DNA from: Catenovulum adriaticum
GTDB taxonomy: Bacteria > Pseudomonadota > Gammaproteobacteria > Enterobacterales > Alteromonadaceae
Assembly (NCBI RefSeq): GCF_026725475.1
Contig: NZ_CP109965.1
Coordinates: forward strand, 434,001-498,000
Direction of reading: 5' to 3'
Length of the DNA stretch: 64,000 bases
Below, piece by piece: positions 9,349 through 18,000 of the stretch. Position numbers and translations under genes: made by a program. How positions within the stretch are numbered: the stretch's first letter is position 1; the number at the start of each line of letters is the position of its first letter. Under the pieces are notes generated by a model. The model was not told where the DNA came from, searched no databases, and saw only the letters and a list, made by a program, of their open reading frames with translations.

Positions 9349-11505
9349 ATGAAAAAGTTATTAAATTTAAGCCTTGCAGCTAGTTTATTATTTGCGTTAA
9401 CAGGTTGTGGCAATGAGGATCCTAAGGTTACTTATATTTCTGATGCTGGAAACGGCGGGGCTGACGGTGGCTCATTGCACGGGCCAACCTTAGAACCTGT
9501 CATGCTAAATTACCTAAATGAAATTAAAGGCAGTAAAACCGTTGTAGGTGTACATAATGATGAAAAAGTTTTAGAAAACAATCCGAGCTATTGGTCAAAA
9601 AAAGCGGCCGAATTGACGGGGAGTTGGCCTGCATTGTGGGGGATGGATTTTGGTTTTGGTGAAGCAGGGGTCGGTTTACGGGCATCGTTAGTCAGTCAAG
9701 CAGAGGCTGCTTGGCAGCAAGGTGCGTTGGTGAATGTGATGATGCATGTTTGCCCACCAACAACAAATGAAGATTGCGGTTGGGAAGGTGGTGTGTTAAC
9801 CGATTTAACCGAAGCTCAGTGGACCAGTTTATTGACCGAAGGCGGAGACCTTAATAATGCTTGGAAAGTAAGGTTAGATAGTTACGCGAAAATTTTCGAA
9901 TCAATGAATCAGCGTGGTGTTCGTGTATTATTTAGACCTTTTCACGAAATGAATCAAACCTTATTTTGGTGGTCTCTGGCAGGTAAACCAGAGTATACCG
10001 TAAAATTATATCAGCTAACCCATGATTATTTGGTTGACGACAAAGCGCTTACCAATTTAACTTTCACATGGAATTTACAAGATTTCTCTACATTAGAGGC
10101 TGATTTAGATGCCTATGATCCAGGTGCCGGTTATTGGGATATTTTATCACTAGATAATTACAATACCGACGGTAAAGGCTTCTCTCAAGAAAAATACGAT
10201 TTATTACTTAATAAAGCGGGTGACAAGCCAATTGCATTAGGTGAAGTGGCGACTTTACCTACACCTGAAATTCTTAAGCAACAGCCTAAATGGACATTTG
10301 TAATGAGTTGGGCTGAATTAACTTTTATTGATAATTCCGATTCTTCTATTAAAGCACTTTATAGCGCAGACAATGTTGTTACCCTTGAAGATAAAGCTGG
10401 TTGGCCTGGTTTTTCTGGAGATGATCGACTTGTACTAGATATTCCCGGTGGTATAACTCCGCCGGATGACAGTACCCCAGCCGAACCTTTAATTATATTT
10501 GAGGATACAGCAAATGGCTGGACAGCCGGTCAAAGTGACAAAGTAACTCACGAAATTATTGAAGGTGATGCTGATCATGGCAAGGTTATTCAGCATACTT
10601 ATACAGCAGGTGAGACGGTTAGTGAGTTTATATTTGATAGCCCTCAAGATTTATCTGACTACGCAAACGGTACAATTGAATTTGATCTTAAAATAGTGAA
10701 TCAACCAGCAGGTATTGAATACTGGGCATTTAAAATAGATTGCGGTTGGCCATGTGGTACAGGTGACGTTGATTTATCAACCAATGCAAATGGCGTTACG
10801 CCAACGGTAGGTGAGTGGCAACACTACAAGTTTTATATTAGTGATTTGTTAAAGTTGAATGCTGATAACGCACTGGAAATTGATTATATTACTTCGCCCA
10901 TTGTGATAGTGCCGCAGCCTTGGAGCGATGCGCAAATTGGAGTTGTTATTCAATTAGACAATATTAAATATACTGCGGGTGTGGTAGAGGCTCCTAGCGT
11001 TGCTGACAAAGCTATTTTTGAAAATGAATTACCAGATGAGTGGATGGTTGGTCAATCTGGTAAAGTAACGCAAGAGTTAGTTGACGGTGATGCTGAACAC
11101 GGCAAAGTTCTCCAGCATACTTACATTGGAGGAGAAACCGTTAGTGAGTTGATATTTAATGAAGCGCAAGACTTATCAGCCTATAAAGACGGGAGTATTC
11201 AATTCGATTTAAAAATAGTTAATCAGCCATCGGGTATTACAGGTTGGTCATTTAAAATTGATTGTGGTTGGCCTTGTGGTACAGGCGACGTTGCACTAGA
11301 GAGCAATGTTGCGGGTACAACCCCTAAAGTTGGGGAGTGGCAACGTTATAAATTTAGAATTGCTGATTTATTGACGTTAAATGGGGATAATAGTTTAATG
11401 ATTGATTACGTAACCGCGCCTTTTGTGCTTGTACCACAACCGTGGAGCAGTGAACAAGTTGGTGTTGTCGTTCAACTAGATAATATTGTTTATTCAGCGG
11501 ATTAA
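9349..11505 (+). CDS. GH26 beta-mannanase lipoprotein with two tandem C-terminal modules
   Basis: 718 residues from the ATG at 9349, chosen because it gives a lipoprotein signal with lipobox LTGC and has GGAGCTGA just upstream. The catalytic domain spans ~residues 30-360. RPFHEMNQTLFWW carries the acid/base Glu200 and IALGEVATLP the nucleophile Glu299; WWSLAG and DILSLDNYNTDG are further GH26 marks. Two homologous modules of about 160 residues follow. GH26 enzymes cut beta-1,4-mannan to mannobiose and longer oligomers, which suits the downstream epimerase and phosphorylase. As a lipoprotein it probably sits on the cell surface or in the periplasm. Confidence 0.88.
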   Translation: MKKLLNLSLAASLLFALTGCGNEDPKVTYISDAGNGGADGGSLHGPTLEPVMLNYLNEIKGSKTVVGVHNDEKVLENNPSYWSKKAAELTGSWPALWGMDFGFGEAGVGLRASLVSQAEAAWQQGALVNVMMHVCPPTTNEDCGWEGGVLTDLTEAQWTSLLTEGGDLNNAWKVRLDSYAKIFESMNQRGVRVLFRPFHEMNQTLFWWSLAGKPEYTVKLYQLTHDYLVDDKALTNLTFTWNLQDFSTLEADLDAYDPGAGYWDILSLDNYNTDGKGFSQEKYDLLLNKAGDKPIALGEVATLPTPEILKQQPKWTFVMSWAELTFIDNSDSSIKALYSADNVVTLEDKAGWPGFSGDDRLVLDIPGGITPPDDSTPAEPLIIFEDTANGWTAGQSDKVTHEIIEGDADHGKVIQHTYTAGETVSEFIFDSPQDLSDYANGTIEFDLKIVNQPAGIEYWAFKIDCGWPCGTGDVDLSTNANGVTPTVGEWQHYKFYISDLLKLNADNALEIDYITSPIVIVPQPWSDAQIGVVIQLDNIKYTAGVVEAPSVADKAIFENELPDEWMVGQSGKVTQELVDGDAEHGKVLQHTYIGGETVSELIFNEAQDLSAYKDGSIQFDLKIVNQPSGITGWSFKIDCGWPCGTGDVALESNVAGTTPKVGEWQRYKFRIADLLTLNGDNSLMIDYVTAPFVLVPQPWSSEQVGVVVQLDNIVYSAD
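10492..10980 (+). repeat. C-terminal module 1 of the GH26 protein
   Basis: First copy of a duplicated module of ~163 residues. Both copies share FE(D/N), GQS-KVT, DGDA-HGK, HTY-GETVSE, FDLKIVNQP, FKIDCGWPCGTGDV, VGEWQ-YKF and PQPWS. The fold looks like a beta-sandwich carbohydrate-binding domain, perhaps related to the galactose-binding-like domain of ExoP. The CBM family is not assigned. Confidence 0.7.
11011..11502 (+). repeat. C-terminal module 2 of the GH26 protein
   Basis: Second copy of the same module, ending four bases before the stop. CGWPCGTGDV, with two cysteines that could pair, and PQPWS are identical to module 1. Many other positions differ, so the duplication is not recent. 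Confidence 0.7.
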
Positions 11506-11537
11506 ATGGATAAGCCGGTTATTATTTGAAAGTTAAA

Positions 11538-11551
11538 TGTAACCGGTTTTT
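11538..11551. promoter_or_regulatory. Putative LacI-type operator upstream of the phosphomannomutase gene
   Basis: TGTAACCGGTTTTT has the full AACCGGTT core, 14 bases before the ATG. A weaker CCGGTTA match lies 21 bases further upstream, around 11510-11523. A protein bound here would block transcription or initiation of the downstream gene. Confidence 0.5.
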
Positions 11552-11565
11552 AGGGTAGGGGTTTT

Positions 11566-12915
11566 ATGAAAACTAATTTACAGTGTTTTAAGGCGTACGA
11601 CGTACGTGGCAAGGTACCACAGGCGTTAAATGAGCAGATAGCTTACGAGATAGGTAGAGCATTTGCGGTTGAATTGAACGCGAAAAAAGTGGCAGTGGGG
11701 CACGATATTCGGTTGACTGGACCGGCGTTAACTACCGCGCTTATTAAAGGGTTAACTGAACAAGGCTGCGATGTTATTCATATTGGCCAATGCGGTACCG
11801 AAGAAATTTATTTTGCTGCGCAAACCCTAGCGGTCGATGGCGGTATTTGTGTGACCGCTAGTCACAACCCCAAAGAATATAATGGGATGAAATTTGTACA
11901 ACAAGATGCCAAGCCTATCTCAAGTGAGCAATTACTGCGGATTAAAAATTTAGCGGAAACTAAAGAATTTCCCACTACTACGGTTATTGGCACAGTCACT
12001 AAAGTTGATTTAAGCAGTCAGTATAAAGCGCATTTATTGTCTTACATTGATCCTGCACTATTAACGCCCTTAAAAATAGTAGTTAATGCAGGTAATGGTG
12101 GGGCAGGCGCTATTATCGATTTATTGGAAGATGCGTTGCCATTTACGTTTATTAAGTTGCATCACGAAGCTAATGGGCAGTTTCCAAATGGTGTACCAAA
12201 TCCTTTATTACCGGAAAATAGAGTTGTAACGGCGAAAGCGGTTGTTGAACATAAAGCAGACTTGGGCATTGCTTGGGATGGTGATTTTGATCGGTGTTTT
12301 TTCTTTGATGAAAACGGCCGTTATATTGAAGGCTATTATATGGTGGGATTATTAGCCGCCGCACAGTTAGCTAAAACACCTTCGCAAAATATTATTTATG
12401 ATCCAAGATTGTGTTGGAATACTCAAGCAATTGTTGAGAAAAACGGTGGCCATGCCTACGTGAGCAAAACGGGTCATGCTTTTATTAAAGAAACCATGCG
12501 TGAAAAAAATGCGCTGTATGGCGGAGAAATGAGTGCCCATCATTATTTTAGGCAATTTGCTTATTGCGATAATGGTAATATACCTTGGTTAATTTTGGCA
12601 GAAATGTTGTCGCAGTCAAACGTGAAATTATCCGGGCTAGTGGAGGAGCAACAGCAAGCTTATCCTTGCAGCGGCGAGTTAAATTTTACCGTAACTGACG
12701 CACAAGCTGTTTTGACAACGCTAAACGATATTTATAGCCCAACTGCGTTAAAAATTGAGTTAACCGATGGTTTAAGTGTTGAGTTTACTCATTGGCGTTT
12801 TAATGTACGGGCATCCAATACAGAACCTTTATTACGGTTAAATATTGAAACCCGAGCAGACACCATTTTGCTAAATGAAAAAACAGCAGAGCTAACTAAA
12901 ATTATTCAAGCTTAA
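11566..12915 (+). CDS. manB: Phosphomannomutase (ManB/CpsG type)
   Basis: 449 residues, close to the 456 of E. coli CpsG. The phosphoserine loop TASHNPKEYNGMKF (Ser99), the metal-binding loop DGDFDRC (Asp238), GGEMSAHHYF in domain 3 and a C-terminal RASNTEPLLRLN phosphate-binding loop are all present. It interconverts mannose-1-phosphate and mannose-6-phosphate. Mannose-1-phosphate is the product of the GH130 phosphorylase at 732-1907, so here it probably works in catabolism rather than GDP-mannose synthesis. It has its own putative operator. A mannose-6-phosphate isomerase, needed to reach fructose-6-phosphate, is not in the window. Confidence 0.88.
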   Translation: MKTNLQCFKAYDVRGKVPQALNEQIAYEIGRAFAVELNAKKVAVGHDIRLTGPALTTALIKGLTEQGCDVIHIGQCGTEEIYFAAQTLAVDGGICVTASHNPKEYNGMKFVQQDAKPISSEQLLRIKNLAETKEFPTTTVIGTVTKVDLSSQYKAHLLSYIDPALLTPLKIVVNAGNGGAGAIIDLLEDALPFTFIKLHHEANGQFPNGVPNPLLPENRVVTAKAVVEHKADLGIAWDGDFDRCFFFDENGRYIEGYYMVGLLAAAQLAKTPSQNIIYDPRLCWNTQAIVEKNGGHAYVSKTGHAFIKETMREKNALYGGEMSAHHYFRQFAYCDNGNIPWLILAEMLSQSNVKLSGLVEEQQQAYPCSGELNFTVTDAQAVLTTLNDIYSPTALKIELTDGLSVEFTHWRFNVRASNTEPLLRLNIETRADTILLNEKTAELTKIIQA

Positions 12916-12982
12916 CTTTGGTTTAGAAGCATAAACGTTTAAACAGGGATGTTTTATCAGTATAACCGTTAAAGGCTAAATA

Positions 12983-13828
12983 ATGAGATATTTAAGTTTT
13001 TTGTTGTTATTCACGGTATTTAGTTTACAGGCTCAACAAATAAAACACACACGAGTCGACGATCTTAAAAGCCAATATTTTATAGCGTTAATTGAACTAG
13101 CATTGGCTAAAGCCAATGTTGAGCAACAATTTAGCATTATCGAATCTAGTCAAAATTTTAATCAACAACAGCAAGTTGAGCGGATTAAAAATGGCGAATT
13201 ATCAATTATGTGGGCAGGCACTCAGCCCGATTACGAGCATAATTTATTACCAATACGCATACCGTTAATGAAAGGCTTGCAAGGACATCGTTTGTTTATT
13301 ATCCGGCCGGATCAGCAAGCTGCTTTTTCAAAGGTAGATAGCTTATCAGCTTTAAAAACCTTAAAGGCAGGACAGGGAAGGTTTTGGGGCGATACAGAAA
13401 TATTAAAGTTTTCAGGTTTACCTGTGGTTACTTCGGTAAAAAAAGAAAATTTATTTTATATGCTAGAAGGCGGTCGTTTTGATTATTTTCCTTTAGCTGT
13501 TCATGAACCTTGGGATGAAGTACTCAACAGACCGACATTAGGTTTAATGGTGGAAAAACACATTTTATTGGTTTATCCAATGGCGATGTATTTTTTTGTG
13601 AGTCGCGATAATCCTGATCTGCACCGGTTAATTGTACAAGGTTTAGAGCAAGCGATCGCGGATGGAAGCTTCGATGAGCTGTTTTACAATGCGCCGCACA
13701 TTAAAAATGCACTCAAGCTTGCGAAATTATCTCAACGTCAAGTCATTCGTATTCCTAACCCCACATTAACAGAACAAACCCCACTAAAACGTAAAGCACT
13801 ATGGCTAAACTTAGAAAACCAGCCATAA
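12983..13828 (+). CDS. Periplasmic substrate-binding-like protein (SBP family 3-like)
   Basis: 281 residues with a signal peptide (MRYLSFLLLFTVFSLQAQQ). It shows features common to the Alteromonadales 'transporter substrate-binding domain' proteins: VERIKNGELSIMWAGTQPDYE early, FSGLPVVTSVKKENLFYMLEGGRFDYFP in the middle and a terminal alpha helix. No permease or ATPase genes are near, so it is unlikely to serve an ABC importer here; such orphan proteins may act as sensors. It lies 67 bases after the phosphomannomutase and may be the last gene of the mannan cluster. The ligand is unknown. Confidence 0.65.
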   Translation: MRYLSFLLLFTVFSLQAQQIKHTRVDDLKSQYFIALIELALAKANVEQQFSIIESSQNFNQQQQVERIKNGELSIMWAGTQPDYEHNLLPIRIPLMKGLQGHRLFIIRPDQQAAFSKVDSLSALKTLKAGQGRFWGDTEILKFSGLPVVTSVKKENLFYMLEGGRFDYFPLAVHEPWDEVLNRPTLGLMVEKHILLVYPMAMYFFVSRDNPDLHRLIVQGLEQAIADGSFDELFYNAPHIKNALKLAKLSQRQVIRIPNPTLTEQTPLKRKALWLNLENQP

Positions 13829-13865
13829 CTGTAATGATCTATGGGAACCGTGGGATTTAGAAAAA

Positions 13866-14231
13866 GTGCCAGCATGGAAATTTTGGAAGTCGCCAAAAAA
13901 ACAGGCTGCTAAATTATTTGCGAAAGCCGGTAGAAATGAAACCCACAGCAAAACCGATTTTGAATTTGTACCTGTAAGTGCACAAAGTAACACTATGACA
14001 CTAACTTACCTCAACACCCCAGTTAAAGAACATGCTGTCGTTGTATTAACGCCTAATAAGGAACAAATAAAATTAAGTACAGACCAACAAGGAAACATGA
14101 CAGTGCCAACCAAAGAAACAGGCTTATATGTTGTTTCTAGCGATTACCCCATGGCCGGGGAAACAGTGATAGCTGGTCACAATGTTGATAGTACATATAA
14201 CATCACTAGTATTACGTTTTGGGTAGATTAA
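13866..14231 (+). CDS. Possible 5'-truncated gene, DUF4198-like C-terminus
   Basis: 121 residues from a GTG at 13866; the frame is open back to 13815 but offers no good start or signal peptide. Residues ~35-121 look like the C-terminal beta domain of DUF4198-type periplasmic proteins: VVVLTPNKEQIKLSTDQQGN, ETGLYVVSS, then a beta-strand-rich end. The in-frame codons before the GTG read LWEPWDLEKV, and family members begin with a similar 'LW-EP' after a signal peptide. This suggests that the N-terminus was lost by deletion or frameshift. It could equally be a short intact protein. Domain recognition is tentative. Confidence 0.45.
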   Translation: MPAWKFWKSPKKQAAKLFAKAGRNETHSKTDFEFVPVSAQSNTMTLTYLNTPVKEHAVVVLTPNKEQIKLSTDQQGNMTVPTKETGLYVVSSDYPMAGETVIAGHNVDSTYNITSITFWVD

Positions 14232-14257
14232 TCAGCTAACGTTATATCATAAAAAGG

Positions 14258-14288
14258 TTGGCGGGCCTTTAAAATCAAGGCCCGCCAA
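14258..14288. terminator. Strong stem-loop between convergent genes
   Basis: 12-bp perfect stem TTGGCGGGCCTT / AAGGCCCGCCAA with a 7-base loop. On the minus strand it is followed by CCTTTTTA. It lies 26 bases after the preceding plus-strand gene; the next gene is on the minus strand. Confidence 0.7.
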
Positions 14289-14516
14289 TTAACCTATACA
14301 TAACAGGTATATTTCAAACAATATAACAAAAAGAGGTCGTTCAAAAACGTTCAGTTGTGTCTGTATCCTGCTCGGTATCAATTAGCTTCACTGCTAAGCT
14401 TAATAAAATGTTAAACAAAGTACCGCATTGTATATTCTGTAAACAACCCGATCTAAGCGCTTTTTTATTTGGGTCATTCTTATTGGGATTATTACCATCC
14501 CTTTGGCGGTTTTGTG

Positions 14517-15014
14517 TTACCAAAAGCTTAAGTCGTTTAGTTTATCTGTTGGTATGTTTTGTTGTGCAAAGTACCAAGATGAGGGGGGGAGTGTGGGGGG
14601 ATAGCTTAACGGACTGGCAAGTGCTTTATTTAAAAGCTCAATAATTAGCTTTTGTTCTTGCTGTTCAAAGTGAAGCTCTGTCGCTAATAAGCTTTTCTTT
14701 ACGATTAAATAGTCATTAGGTTTGGCTGTGTTTTTGTATTGTTGCCAGTTAAAGCGGGCTTGGCGGATTAGTACGGTAGTTTGCTGACTAAATGCTAATA
14801 CAGTTTGTAGTAAGTCGTTTAACTGGTTTTGAGTAAATTGATAACCTTGATTTTGCAATATGCTTAATATTAAAACCAAATTTACGTTCGCTTGATAGTT
14901 ATTTTGTAAGTTTAGGCATAGCGTTTTGATATCTGCTTGTTGATATAAAGCGCAGGTTTGCTGCCAAATGTCGTTAATATCGATCTTTTGTTTATTTAAA
15001 CCTGCGTTTTTCAT
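14517..15014 (-). CDS. TIGR02444 family protein (DUF2390), partner of yheS
   Basis: 165 residues, mostly alpha-helical and rich in Gln and Leu. NDIWQQTCALYQQADI near the start and VNLVLILSIL in the middle match the TIGR02444/DUF2390 family, small gammaproteobacterial proteins encoded directly after yheS. The gene starts 9 bases after the yheS stop on the same strand, as expected for co-transcription. No function is established for the family and no catalytic motif can be seen. The last ~30 residues are proline-rich (YPPTLPPSSW) and look disordered. Confidence 0.75.
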   Translation of the reverse strand: MKNAGLNKQKIDINDIWQQTCALYQQADIKTLCLNLQNNYQANVNLVLILSILQNQGYQFTQNQLNDLLQTVLAFSQQTTVLIRQARFNWQQYKNTAKPNDYLIVKKSLLATELHFEQQEQKLIIELLNKALASPLSYPPTLPPSSWYFAQQNIPTDKLNDLSFW

Positions 15015-15023
15015 TGTGTCGCC

Positions 15024-16946
15024 TTAAGACTGGTCAAACTCAGTTTGTGCATTTTCTAATGCTTCTTCAGCATACATCCAAGATTCTTCAGCTTTTTCTA
15101 ATTCGCTTTTAACATTGGCTTGGCTTTTTATTAAATCGGTTAAAATTGATTTATTTTCGTCTGTGTAAAGCTCAGTATCGGCTAGTTTAGCTTCAATATC
15201 ATCGAGCTGTGCTTGTAATTTATCTACAATTTTACTGTATTTATCAATTTGTTGGCGTAGTGGTTTGGTTTTTTGTCTGAATTCAGCTTCGCGACGTTTG
15301 GTTTCTTTTTTATTGGCCGCCGAATGAGCCTTGTCGTTAGTTGTTTTATCATTTTGTTGGCTGCTTTGCTGCTCTGTTAGCCATTTTTCGTAATCTTCCA
15401 AATCACCTTGAAACGGCTCCACTTGACCATTATCAACCAAATAAAAATCATCGCAGGTGCTGCGTAATATGTGTCTGTCATGCGAAACAATAATCATAGC
15501 GCCTGCAAATTCTTGTAATGCCATGGTTAACGCAAGACGCATGTCTAAATCTAAATGGTTTGTTGGTTCATCTAGCAGCAGTAAATTGGGCTTTTGCCAG
15601 ACTAATAAAGCTAATACTAAGCGGGCTTTTTCGCCACCAGAAAAATTTTCAACTTTATCGAGTGCTTGATCGCCGTTAAAGCCAAAACCGCCTAAAAAAT
15701 CACGCAGTTGCTGTTCTGTTTCTTTTTGCGCTAAACGAGCTAGGTGTTCAAGTGGTGAATCTTTTACTCTTAATTGCTCCAATTGGTGCTGCGCAAAATA
15801 CCCAATATTTAGGCCGGCGCTGGCGGTATGCTCGCCTGAAAGCGGTTTTAAATCACCGGCGAGTAATTTGATTAAGGTTGATTTACCCGCCCCATTTCTG
15901 CCGAGTAAGCCAATTCGGCTACCCGGAACTAAATTGAGTTTAATGGTTTCTAAAATCGTTTTATCCGGATAACCGGCACTCACTTGTTTGAGTGAAATAA
16001 GCGGGTTTGGATTTTTTTCTGGCTCTCTAAAGCTAAAGTTAAATTCACTATCGACATGCGCAGGCCCTATAACTTGCATTTTAGCTAATGCTTTTACGCG
16101 CGATTGAGCTTGTTTAGCTTTACTGGCTTTCGCTTTAAAGCGGTCAATAAAACTTTGCATGTGCGCCCGCTCTCTTTGCTGTCGTTCAAACATGGCTTGT
16201 TGTTGCTCAAGCTTAGTCGCGCGCTGTACTTCAAATTGTGAATAATTGCCTTTATAGGTATGAATTTTTTGTTGCTCTATGTGCAATATTTGCTGGCAAA
16301 CTTCGTCTAAAAAGTCTCTGTCATGTGAAATAACCACTAAAGTACCAGCGTATTGATTTAAAAATTTCGCAAGCCAAATGACAGCATCTAAATCAAGGTG
16401 GTTAGTTGGCTCATCCAGTAGTAACAAATCAGACCGACAAATAAGTGCTTGCGCTAAATTTAGCCGCATTCGCCACCCACCTGAAAAATCAGAAACGGGT
16501 GAATGTTGCTGTTTTTCATTGAATCCCAAACCTGCTAATAATTGCCCAGCACGCGCGTAAATAGTGTAGCCGTCTACGTGTTCCATTTTTTCGTAAAGCT
16601 GAGCTAATTTTTCACCGGCTTGCACTTGGGCTTGCTCTTGTTCTGCTTTGGCGATTGATAGTTCAATTTGGCGGTATTCTTGGTCGCCATCAATTATATA
16701 TTCAATAGCGGTTTGTTCTAAGGCTGGTGTTTCTTGTTTTACGTTAGCAATAACCCAGTTGTTAGGTATGTGCAGTTCTCCTGCATCCACTTGTAAATAC
16801 TGGTTAAATAATCCAAACAAGCTAGATTTACCGCAGCCATTTTTACCAATAAGACCCACTTTTTGGCCAGGGTGAATAACAGCACTAGCTCCTTCTAATA
16901 AAAAGTTCTGGCCACGTTGTAAGGAAATTTGTTGTATTGAAATCAT
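15024..16946 (-). CDS. yheS: ABC-F family ATPase YheS
   Basis: 640 residues with two ABC domains and no membrane segments. Domain 1 has Walker A GKNGCGKSS and signature FSGGW with LLLDEPTNHLDLD. A linker rich in Arg, Lys and Gln (residues ~240-300) follows. Domain 2 has Walker A GRNGAGKST, FSGGEKARL and a second LLLDEPTNHLDLD. The C-terminal ~100 residues form a charged coiled coil. Proteins of this class bind the ribosomal E site and act on stalled translation rather than transport. The yheS-TIGR02444 pairing supports the assignment over other ABC-F members such as Uup. Confidence 0.92.
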   Translation of the reverse strand: MISIQQISLQRGQNFLLEGASAVIHPGQKVGLIGKNGCGKSSLFGLFNQYLQVDAGELHIPNNWVIANVKQETPALEQTAIEYIIDGDQEYRQIELSIAKAEQEQAQVQAGEKLAQLYEKMEHVDGYTIYARAGQLLAGLGFNEKQQHSPVSDFSGGWRMRLNLAQALICRSDLLLLDEPTNHLDLDAVIWLAKFLNQYAGTLVVISHDRDFLDEVCQQILHIEQQKIHTYKGNYSQFEVQRATKLEQQQAMFERQQRERAHMQSFIDRFKAKASKAKQAQSRVKALAKMQVIGPAHVDSEFNFSFREPEKNPNPLISLKQVSAGYPDKTILETIKLNLVPGSRIGLLGRNGAGKSTLIKLLAGDLKPLSGEHTASAGLNIGYFAQHQLEQLRVKDSPLEHLARLAQKETEQQLRDFLGGFGFNGDQALDKVENFSGGEKARLVLALLVWQKPNLLLLDEPTNHLDLDMRLALTMALQEFAGAMIIVSHDRHILRSTCDDFYLVDNGQVEPFQGDLEDYEKWLTEQQSSQQNDKTTNDKAHSAANKKETKRREAEFRQKTKPLRQQIDKYSKIVDKLQAQLDDIEAKLADTELYTDENKSILTDLIKSQANVKSELEKAEESWMYAEEALENAQTEFDQS

Positions 16947-17128
16947 TTATTACCGCAATTTGAGTGATAACTTTGAGATAGCGTAGTAAATCAGGCTATT
17001 ATTTGCCTTGTTTTACAAATCAAAGTTGAAGTTATAGGGCTATTAAACGCTATGTTACTGGAATTAGACATGATAGTTAAATACACTCTTAACATATCTT
17101 TTAGCAATCAAATATATGGCGGCAAATT

Positions 17129-17329
17129 ATGAAGCATAAAAAGCGTTTTATAGCAGGTGCTATATGTCAGCAATGCAAAGGACAAGATACGCTAATGTTA
17201 TATAAAGAAAATGAAGTTGAAAAAGTTGAGTGCGTTGACTGCGGAGATATTAAAAGCCAAACCGATGCACAAGTAGCCGCTTCAAGTAAAAGAGAAGGTC
17301 AGGTTATTGGCTTATTTAAACCTGAATAA
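17129..17329 (+). CDS. yheV: YheV family putative zinc-ribbon protein
   Basis: 66 residues. Two CxxC pairs, CQQC and CVDC, about 20 residues apart could bind one zinc ion. MKHKKRFIAGAICQQC and the end EGQVIGLFKPE are typical of YheV (DUF2387), a conserved gammaproteobacterial protein encoded near yheS, as here. It is divergent from yheS with a 182-base intergenic region. Its function is unknown. Confidence 0.85.
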   Translation: MKHKKRFIAGAICQQCKGQDTLMLYKENEVEKVECVDCGDIKSQTDAQVAASSKREGQVIGLFKPE

Positions 17330-17399
17330 TCATCCAATTTTAATACTGGCTTGAAGTCCAAAATTGCCTCAAGCCGTGATTATCTAAAGACTCATTTAT

Positions 17400-17885
17400 T
17401 TATCTGTGTGCTGCCCAAGGATCCCAAGGTTCGTCTTGATCACGGTGGCTTCGTTTAGGATTGCTATTTTGTTTGTATGGGTCGTTACTGGCTCTATTGC
17501 TTGATCTATTCCTTGAGCTATTGTTAGGCTGGCTGCTTCTTTGTTTGGGTGGTGGCGCTTCACCTAACACTAATTCAATTGGCTGACGTGGCTTTTGGTG
17601 TTCTGGCACTATGCGCTCTCGAGGGGGCAGGGCATAGTTAGTATCATCTGGTTTTGGTAAATTTTTGTATTTGTATAAATAAAAAATCTCTAATTTTTCG
17701 CGCGCCCAAGCGGTCTTTTTTAAAAATTTAATGCTGGATTTAATGCAAGGTTTTTTATCAAAACATTTTATTCGAGTGTATTCGGCTAAAATTTCAAAAC
17801 CATAATGTTCAACAAGCTCAGTTACTAAAGTCTCTAGCTTTAATCCGTGCAGTGGGTTATTTAAATAAGGATTTGTGTCTGTCAT
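17400..17885 (-). CDS. VF530-family DNA-binding-like protein with a low-complexity tail
   Basis: 161 residues. Residues ~8-78 ([20 protein letters not shown] through YLYKYKNLP) match the compact VF530/DUF2132 domain, which is related to SAP-like nucleic-acid-binding folds. VF530 proteins are usually only about 75-90 residues. Here a tail of ~80 residues rich in Pro, Ser, Asn and Arg is added, ending in [11 protein letters not shown]. The tail is probably disordered and basic enough to bind nucleic acid. The gene stands alone on its strand. The start is the ATG just before [12 protein letters not shown]. Confidence 0.75.
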   Translation of the reverse strand: MTDTNPYLNNPLHGLKLETLVTELVEHYGFEILAEYTRIKCFDKKPCIKSSIKFLKKTAWAREKLEIFYLYKYKNLPKPDDTNYALPPRERIVPEHQKPRQPIELVLGEAPPPKQRSSQPNNSSRNRSSNRASNDPYKQNSNPKRSHRDQDEPWDPWAAHR

Positions 17886-18000
17886 GCCATGGCCTTGTTT
17901 GCTTTGTCACTAATAATAAGATTATACCGTAAGCTGTGCTTTTAATTTGCTTAATTTGAAAAAAATTAAATTAATAGTAGACACAAGCCTATTATGTCTA

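Noticed and set aside
14341..14644. Frames of 60 and 95 codons on both strands in the gap before the TIGR02444 gene
   Set aside because: They overlap each other and the 3' end of the TIGR02444 gene, and neither has a ribosome site or protein-like pattern.
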